Source: Siphonodentalium dalli (taxonomy: Eukaryota; Mollusca; Scaphopoda; Gadilida; Siphonodentaliidae). Taken from it: a DNA stretch of 64,000 nt. The notes below the pieces were generated by a model that was not told where the DNA came from, did not search any database, and saw only the letters and a list, made by a program, of their open reading frames with translations. The DNA is taken from the NCBI GenBank assembly GCA_032622095.1, contig CP136066.1, forward strand, positions 145,047,559 through 145,111,558. The letters run 5' to 3'. Each line of letters starts with the position of its first letter. Position 1 is the first letter of the stretch. Both the position numbers and the translations under genes were made by a program. Of this stretch, positions 56,706 to 64,000 are shown piece by piece.

Positions 56706-56891
56706 CTGTGAGCACGCTGTGAACGATTCTTTTTATATCCCGTTCCATGTTTTTGATTTTGATGCTCTCGCCAGTCTTTCCAGGAAACGATCGAATGTGT
56801 GCTGTTTGGTCGTCATCGGACTCAGACGTCATGTCAGTGACTGAACTGTACCACAATGACGCAATCTCTTGTATCCAAATTAATTGTGCTC
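56706..56891 (-). CDS. TRADD-N-like domain gene, first visible exon
   Basis: CGCCTTTCTTCGACAG precedes 186 open bases that end at ACAG followed by GTACGC. Phase 1 enters and leaves, so the G joins AG of the next exon. It encodes AQLIWIQEIASLWYSSVTDM and then an acidic patch and a basic helix (NMERDIKRIVHSVL). An ATG at 56832-56830 in the same frame could be the start, giving a 638-residue protein. Otherwise more exons lie upstream, beyond the minisatellite. No signal peptide is visible. Confidence 0.6.
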
Positions 56892-56979
56892 CTGTCGAAG
56901 AAAGGCGATGTTATATGAATTCAAAAACAAGGCATATAACGCAAATGACTGTAAATTACACAGCATACTACATCTAAAT

Positions 56980-57281
56980 TGGTAAACATAAAGAGCGTTA
57001 TTTGTTACTGTTTTCCTGATATGGAAATAATAAAGAGCGTTTATATCATTTTTGTGTGATTAACCAATATAATTGCGCTGTGTTATGTAAACAGGAGCAC
57101 AACTTCTGTAACACGAACAGGCTCTTGTGTACGTACACCATCGTACGTCTTGACGACAATATACTATTTACGCGCTGATTAAGTATGGCATATGAAAAAA
57201 ACTATATCTATTTAATATTCCTTCTGTTGATGGCGATTTTAACAAATATGGATATTTCTGCAACGAACGCCGCCCGTGCCT
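56980..57281 (-). mobile_element. MITE family A fragment
   Basis: AATAAAGAGCGTTTATATCA and CCTTCTGTTGATGGCGATTT are inverted relative to 24382-24908. The end GCCGCCCGTGCCTTGAA corresponds to the family-A terminus with a mutated TTAA. Only one end is present. Confidence 0.65.
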
Positions 57282-57289
57282 TGAATTGT

Positions 57290-58138
57290 GGGTACCCATG
57301 ATATCTGAAACGTTGATTATGGTACACATTATCTCACACACGTTGATTAGGAGGGTACCCATGCTCTATGGAAGTTTGATTAGGGTACACTGGATCTGTG
57401 AAACGTTGATTAGGGAACCCATTATCTATGAAACGTTGATTAGGGTACCATGATATCTAAAACATTGATTAGGGTACACATGATCTCTGAAGTTTGATTA
57501 TGTTACACAGGATCTCGGAAATGTTGATTAGGGTACACATGATATCTGGTACGTTGATTTGAATACCCATGATCTCTGCAATGTTGATTATGATAATATG
57601 ATATCTGCAACGTTGATTATGGTACATATTGTTTATGCAACGTTGATTAGGGTAAATATGATATATGCAACGTTGATTATGGTAATAGGATATCTGCGAC
57701 GTTGATTTATGATACATATGATATCTGTAACGTTGATTATGGTACATATGATATATGCACCGTTGATTAGGGTACATATGTTATCTGTAACGTTGATATT
57801 GGGTACATATTATGATCTCTGAAATGTTGATTAGGGTACATATAATATCTGCAACGTTATTGGATAGGGCACATGTGATATATACGAACTTGTTTGGTGT
57901 AAATAGGATATCTGCGACGTTGATTTATGATACATGTAACGTTGATTATGGTACATATGATATCTGCACCGTTGATTAGGGTACATATGTTATCTGTAAC
58001 GTTGATTAGGGTACATATTATCTCTGAAATGTTGATTAGGGTACATATAATATCTGCTACGTTGTTGGTTAGGGCACGTGTGATATATGCGACGTTGTTT
58101 ATGTGTACATATGATATCTGCACCGTTGATTATGGCCT
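57290..58138 (+). repeat. 30-bp minisatellite
   Basis: Units of GTTGATTAGGGTACATATGA plus TATCTGCAAC are repeated about 28 times by length, with many variants. Derived frames on both strands are not genes. It separates the first visible exon of the TRADD-N-like gene from the right part of the window. Confidence 0.92.
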
Positions 58139-59340
58139 TGTTACTGTGGCAGATGTCGCGTGTTCATTGGACTATTTTATATGTGGGTATGTAGTTGACT
58201 CCAGACTGGTAACGTAACTGCTTATAATTTAATGTAATACAGCTGCTCCAGTAGACTAACCAAAGTGATATAGAATAATGCTGAACTGGTTGACAGACTA
58301 ATCAGAAAATAGGTATATATTTTGGAAATGTGGGCATCCTGCACAATGATATAGGCTTGCTAATATCAGCTATTGATCAAATAATAATTCCAAGCCTGGT
58401 AAATCTCCTCGCTGTGTGTCTAATTTCAAAATATGTCAAATCTAGTTGAACTGGAGCTTAACAACTGATGTCACGGACATGTTTACAAATGTCAGCAGTG
58501 GCTCGAAAGATTGAGTTCACTGTCCTGAGATAATGCTATCAGCTAAAAAGGTATTACAGCCAAATAGCCAAACACGTGTTCGGTTAATGTAATAGATTGC
58601 AAGGGGAAATGGTATCTCACTGTATATGTACATGTATAGCAAATTTGTAAAATTGGATGCATATGCTTTATACTGTAGTGCTAGTACATGTTAGTGTACT
58701 GCAGTAGCTATCAGCTTCTTAATGGTTACTCTATTTGTCCACTACATCGATGAATTATAAAGTCCATTTAGCATTGTGGAATTTTACCACCCAGGCTGAC
58801 CTAGCATACTTTCATAGCGTACTGACCTGGAAACTAATACATATATGTGGTAGACAAAATACATATCAGTCAGTATTTTCATTTCTCATTAAAATATAGT
58901 TGCTAAAACCGGCTAAACTGTCATTTCGACTAAAAGAGATAAGTTCCCAGAGGTATGAGTAATATACGTAGGGGTTATGAGGTTTCGGACCAAAATTAGT
59001 GAAATTTTGGGTGTGGGTGTCAACAAATTGGGAGTAAAAAATATTTGTTCGCAGGTTTGACGCTGGTGGGTCCCAGAAAATGCCACTGAGATGCAATTTT
59101 CATTCACTAAGCAATTATATCAACTTTGAGTCGAAAATCTGTTATTAAAATGTACTTTTTCTTCCACGATGTAGCAACTTAGTCAGTTGTTGCCGAAATT
59201 CGCTCATTAGACTGGTACTTGACCCAATCGAACCAGCCGTCCGATTCGTAGTAAACTGGCCCTTTCTGCGTTAGTATGTATAATATTAAGCTCCAAACTT
59301 AAGCGGGACTTCGAGCTGAGGCTTGAAGATCACATGCCGT
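58139..59340. other. Non-coding DNA, nothing recognised
   Basis: Two overlapping minus frames near 58866-59107 lack motifs and splice support. No repeat was identified. Confidence 0.35.
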
Positions 59341-59344
59341 TTAA

Positions 59345-59493
59345 CCCTTTCAGTGCCAAGTCCGATTTTTGTATCAACCCATATTTCCTTAGAGCTCTTT
59401 CCATCAATGTATCACATTATTATAATCAATAAATTTGAAAAATGATCAACGAAATATGGGTTGATGCTAAAATCGGACTTGGCACTGAAAGGG
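59345..59493. mobile_element. TTAA-flanked palindromic MITE, family D (149 bp)
   Basis: TTAA at 59341-59344 and 59494-59497. CCCTTTCAGTGCCAAGTCCG returns as CGGACTTGGCACTGAAAGGG, and the match continues through ATCAACCCATATTTC, about 48 bp per arm. A clean piggyBac-type MITE. Confidence 0.9.
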
Positions 59494-59497
59494 TTAA

Positions 59498-60506
59498 TCA
59501 TTAATTCATTCCATTTTCCTAATAAAACCAGAGCAATCGTCATGTAATAAACCGCTTCTTTCTAGATTTACTGCAAAATTATATCTCGATGACTGATCGA
59601 GGGCATACCCATTAAATGGGTATATCAAAAGAATCAAGATATTACCTAGCTTTGTTGTCAGGTTAACTTCGCGGTCCTCTTTGTTTAGAGGTTTTGTAGT
59701 GCCTGTGAATTAGGCACCATGCGTCATGTATCTAAGTGCCGTTAGATTTGAGCCGATAATAACTCATTAGGATAACAAAGGTACCTTAACAAATCAAAGC
59801 GACTCTGATTCAGAAATGTCCCGGTTCATATATCGTACACCTTTGAAAAATAATTCACTCAAAAACACAATGAATTCCACGCCTGTAACAATCCACGTAT
59901 AAAGATAAAGGGGATTTTTCACCACGAAAAATTCTAAAAAGTCCTATGCAAAGTTTGTAGATTTTATTCATAGTTTGTGTTCGGTTTATGAGTGCATGAT
60001 TCGCATTATAAATCCAGATAAACCTGTAGACTGTACACAAATGGGCAGATATTTATGTATTTTAAATTCAACTGTGAAAAGAAATTAGGTAAAATATAAT
60101 TGTCGTAAATTGTTTGATGAAAGGAAGGTCTTCAATTCAGTTTCTCTGAATTACTGAGCACTTATTACACAGACGCAGAACAAATACTTAAAGCCACGTG
60201 GCGGTTTGCGCTCCAAAATACAAATGATATTAGCTTTTGAATTTTTCCAGGTATCGAAATAGGTCGATAGATTGGTATATTTATCGACCTATCGTATCCG
60301 TCCCTCCAAATTACGTAGACAAAATTTTGAGGTTCGAATGAGCCATGTCCGTTTAAATCGACTGGTAATAGTCGAGCATAACGTTTGATATGCCATATCA
60401 TATTTAACACCACAGAACCAACATATATGTTTTATATACTAGAAACAAAGATCGTACCCATGAGCCCATCAATATGACGTTTTGGTGGCCATACTTCGAC
60501 TTTAAA
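59498..60506. other. Non-coding DNA with one dispersed repeat
   Basis: 60240-60365 (CGACCTATCGTATCC; GGTTCGAATGAGCCATGTCC) matches 28885-28985. ATACCCATTAAATGGGTAT near 59606 is a small palindrome. No gene. Confidence 0.45.
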
Positions 60507-60996
60507 GGCACGTGAGGCCTTAGTTGTCGAAAATATTCATATTTGTTCCAAACACCGTAAACAGACAAACATTAAAACGCATAGTTTCGTTCATATATAC
60601 CATGACCATCGCGTAAACAGCATGTTATCATAAATACCTTCTATATTTTACTTAAGCAAGAGTCTGACTGGGTTACAGAGGACAGCACAATGCTACTGGC
60701 TAATCACACACAAATGACATAAACGCTCTTTATTAGTTCCATATAAGGAATTCACCAACAAAGGACGCTCTTTATGTTTACCATCATAATATAAACAAAC
60801 ACCAGAAAAGTAACTTTTTATGCTTTTGTTTACATAACAATGGTTAAACATATGAGAATAACATACTATTTATGCGATATTTCTTATTTATATACGGACA
60901 AACTCTGTCTACATTTTGATGTTCTTTCTGTTTGTGGTGGTTTTTGACGGGTGGAAATATTTTCACAGGATACCCACCGCCAAGGTCAACCGTACC
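60507..60996. mobile_element. MITE family A, copy A1
   Basis: TTTAAA at 60501-60506 and 60997-61002. It starts GGCACGTGAGGCCTTAG and ends AAGGTCAACCGTACC. Core AAACGCTCTTTATTAGTTCC and GACGCTCTTTATGTTTACC. Confidence 0.8.
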
Positions 60997-61002
60997 TTTA
61001 AA

Positions 61003-61451
61003 GGTACTCAATCCGATCAGACGGTCCCACATATCATCAAGTTACAACAACAACAACATTTCTTCAAAATTTAGTTATCAGAATCGATAAATTACAACAA
61101 AATAATCCTATTCGCTGTCAACTATGGTATAAAATTTCCCAAAAAGGGTTATTTATCAACATGTTGCTCAACGAAATATGGCCGTATTCACTTGGGTATC
61201 ACGAAATTTGGCCGTATTACCACTTGATTTTATAGTTATCCATCTTCATCCGCAATTTGTCCGAGACCGCAAGTTTGACGACTTGTTTCTGGGCCACAAA
61301 TAAGTACACATTTCGAGAAATAACACATTTCAAAAATCGATATCTGATCACACTGAGCTTTGATTGGTAGGTTTCTCGACTGGAATCAAAAATGTTTTAC
61401 CCCGAATCCAAATATATAGTAATTTGGGAGCGTTAATTCGAATTATGCATC
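61003..61451. mobile_element. MITE family B, copy 2
   Basis: It lies directly between two family-A copies and shares a TTTAAA with each. It starts GGTACTCAATCCGATCAGAC and ends TTCGAATTATGCATC, as at 42114-42495, with about 60 extra bp near 61140-61200 (a partial internal repeat of GAAATATGGCCGTATT). Confidence 0.8.
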
Positions 61452-61457
61452 TTTAAA

Positions 61458-61857
61458 GGCACGTGAGGCCTTAGTAAACAGCATGTTATCATAAAGACCT
61501 ACTATATTTTACCTAAGCAAGAGCCTAATTGTGTTACAGAAGACAGCACAATGTTACTGGCTAATAACACACAAATGGCATAAACGCTCTTTATTAGTTC
61601 CATATCAGGAATTCACCAACAAAGAACGCTCTTTATGTTTACCATCATAATATAGACAAACACCAGAAAAGTTACTTTCTATGCGTTTGTTTATATAACA
61701 ATGGTCAAACATTTGACAATAACATACTGTTTATGCGATATTTCTTATTTGTATACGGACAAAGTCTGTCTACATTTTGATGTTCTTTCTGTTTGTGGCG
61801 GTTTTTGACGGGTGGAAATATTTTCACAGGATACCCACCGCCAAGGCCAACCGTACC
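61458..61857. mobile_element. MITE family A, copy A2
   Basis: Nearly identical to A1 but lacking a block of about 90 bp after GGCACGTGAGGCCTTAG. Ends at TTTAAA 61858-61863. Confidence 0.8.
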
Positions 61858-61863
61858 TTTAAA

Positions 61864-62186
61864 CAGAGGAACTTTTAATACGTTCTGATTTCCAAAAATT
61901 CAAATGATCGCCTCTTGAAAAGGGCCTCGCGATCTGTCGCGGTCTCAATTATGAGCTACAACTACGATCACTTAAATGGGTGAGTATGGGGATTGTCACA
62001 ATACCAGTGTGATACGGATGCTGGTAATTGCAAGTATTGTTAATTTGCGTCTACCTGGTAAGCGGAACATTGCCCTGGGAAAATGCTGAAATATTCGTTG
62101 TCAAAATTAATAATTGTTCGATTCTGCCACGATCCGATTATAGACCATTTCTTTAATTAATGTATTCTATAAGTTATACAAGTATA
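61864..62186. other. Non-coding DNA, nothing recognised
   Basis: No supported feature. Confidence 0.3.
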
Positions 62187-62316
62187 CACTGGAATTATCT
62201 ATATATGAGCAGATGACAGACACTAGAACGGTCAGAAGAAATTGATTGGATGGAAATTTTCAGATAATAAGCTCAACAAACGACATACGTTTGTTGAACT
62301 TATTATCTGAACATCA
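62187..62316 (+). repeat. Stem-loop module, copy 5
   Basis: Upstream box GAGCAGATGACAGACACTAG, then TTTTCAGATAATAAGCTCAA and TTGAACTTATTATCTGAACA with a short GACATAC loop. Confidence 0.8.
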
Positions 62317-62451
62317 AGGACTTTAATAATAGACACTGAACCCGTGTTGTAAATGCACCAGCATACGTATATATAATGACCAAGCTTATATTCGAATATC
62401 TGCCCTCCGTCCTACGTTCCAGCAACTTATTCCCAATATCCCAATATCCCA

Positions 62452-64000
62452 GTAATCTTACACGTGTACATACTATAAGGTAATCTTACACGTGTACATA
62501 CTATAAGGTAATCTTACACGTGTACATAATATAAGGTAATCTTACACGTGTACATATTCTAAGGTAATCTTACACGTGTACATACTATAAGGTAATCTTA
62601 CACGTGTACATAATATAAGGTAATCTTACACGTGTACATACTATAAGGTAATCTTACACGTGTACATAATATAAGGTAATCTTACACGTGTACATACTAT
62701 AATGTAATCTTACTTACACGTGTACATAATATAAGGTAATCTTACACGTGTACATATTATAAGGTAATCTTACACGTGTACATAATATAAGGTAATCTTA
62801 CACGTGTACATACTATAAGGTAATCTTACACGTGTACATAATATAAGGTAATCTTATACGTGTACATACTATAAGGTAATCTTACACGTGTACATCATAT
62901 AAGGTAATCTTACTTACACGTGTACATAATATAAGGTAATCTTACACGTGTACATCATATAAGATAATCCTACACGTGTACATAATATAAGGTAATCTTA
63001 CACGTGTACATACTATAAGGTAATCTTACACGTGTACATACTATAAGGTAATCTTACACGTGTACATACTATAAGGTAATCTTACACGTGTACATACTAT
63101 AAGGTAATCTTACACGTGTACATAATATAAGGTAATCTTACACGTGTACATACTATAAGGTAATCTTACTTACACGTGTACATAATATAAGGTAATCTTA
63201 CACGTGTACATACTATAAGGTAATCTTACACGTGTACATAATATAAGGTAATCTTACACGTGTACATACTATAAGGTAATCTTACACGTGTACATACTAT
63301 AAGGTAATCCTACACGTGTACATAATATAAGGTAATCTTACTTACACGTGTACATACTATAAGGTAATCTTACTTACACGTGTACATAATATAAGGTAAT
63401 CCTACACGTGTACATAGTATAAGGTACATACTATAAGGTAATCTTACTTACACGTGTACATACTATAAGGTAATCTTACTTACACGTGTACATACTATAA
63501 GGTAATCTTACTTACACGTGTACATAATATAAGGTAATCTTACTTACACGTGTACATAATATAAGGTAATCTTACTTACACGTGTACATAATATAAGGTA
63601 ATCTTACTTACACGTGTACATAATATAAGGTAATCTTACGCGTGTACATAATATAAGGTAATCTTACACGTGTACATACTATAAGGTAATCTTACACGTG
63701 TACATACTATAAGGTAATCTTACACGTGTACATACTATAAGGTACATACTATAAGGTAATCTTACTTACACGTGTACATACTATAAGGTAATCTTACACG
63801 TGTACATAATATAAGGTAATCTTACACGTGTACATAATATAAGGTAATCTTACACGTGTACATACTATAAGGTAATTTTACACGTGTACATACTATAAGG
63901 TAATCTTACACGTGTACATAATATAAGGTAATCTTACACGTGTACATAATATAAGGTAATCTTACACGTGTACATAATATGAGGTAATCTTACACGTGTA
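62452..64000 (+). repeat. 28-bp minisatellite running off the window
   Basis: Units of GGTAATCTTACACGTGTACA plus TACTATAA are repeated about 54 times by length and continue past the end. Variants: C or A in TACATA(C/A)TATAA; a 4-bp TTAC insertion (CTTACTTACACG) seen about a dozen times, mostly after 63160; and two places (about 63424 and 63742) with a shortened GGTACATACTATAA unit. Every unit holds the palindrome ACACGTGT. Confidence 0.95.

Noticed and set aside
57469-58217. Frames of about 90-100 codons on both strands with repeated MYHNQR- or ICTLIN-like units
   Set aside because: They are translations of the 30-bp minisatellite.
62452-64000. CRISPR-like array
   Set aside because: The units are contiguous 28-mers without unique spacers, in a eukaryotic genome; it is a minisatellite.

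Overview
The window looks like gene-poor, AT-rich DNA from the nuclear genome of an invertebrate animal. It has introns with GT..AG borders, several classes of animal transposon, minisatellites and many small inverted-repeat elements. A lophotrochozoan, probably a mollusc, is my best guess. This rests on the mix of DIRS-like, Crypton-like and Jockey/CR1-like elements and on a gene resembling the TRADD-N-like families of marine invertebrates. It is inference, not proof. I saw no tRNA, rRNA, CRISPR or bacterial-type operon.

Host genes are few. The best one is on the minus strand between 56891 and 44701. Five separated open blocks have consensus splice borders and matching intron phases (1, 0, 1, 1). 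Together they give about 640-660 codons. The last exon carries a helical segment followed by a domain resembling the TRADD-like N-terminal fold. Its introns hold most of the repeats of the right half: a LINE with a 33-bp target duplication, a minisatellite that flips orientation, a TTAGTCA-rich element and several MITEs. A second, smaller candidate at 4332-4048 (minus) begins with a signal-peptide exon that ends in a strong splice donor. A SWIM-like fragment (33001-33338) and an unrecognised 130-codon frame (38526-38134) complete the host-gene list.

The left 26 kb is mostly transposons inside transposons. A Jockey-type LINE (about 7656-13180) is split by a TA-flanked TIR element (8440-11115). 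That element carries a hAT-type element with a perfect 8-bp target duplication (8794-9809). A CR1/L2-type LINE 3' end follows (14053-15298). A degenerate DIRS-like tyrosine-recombinase retrotransposon then runs on the minus strand from about 25937 to 15885: gag with a CCHC knuckle, RT, RNase H, recombinase. It is cut by a TTAA-flanked MITE between gag and RT, and by a 5-kb TIR element in RNase H (17608-22604). Inside that 5-kb element, a dispersed repeat is itself interrupted by a 2.5-kb unit with an intact 594-codon Crypton-type (DUF3504-like) recombinase gene. The nesting gives a relative age order.

The rest is dominated by short elements: four families flanked by TTAA, five copies of a module built around a near-perfect stem-loop, several large fold-back palindromes, tandem duplications, and three minisatellites (51825-52880, 57290-58138, and 62452 to the window end).
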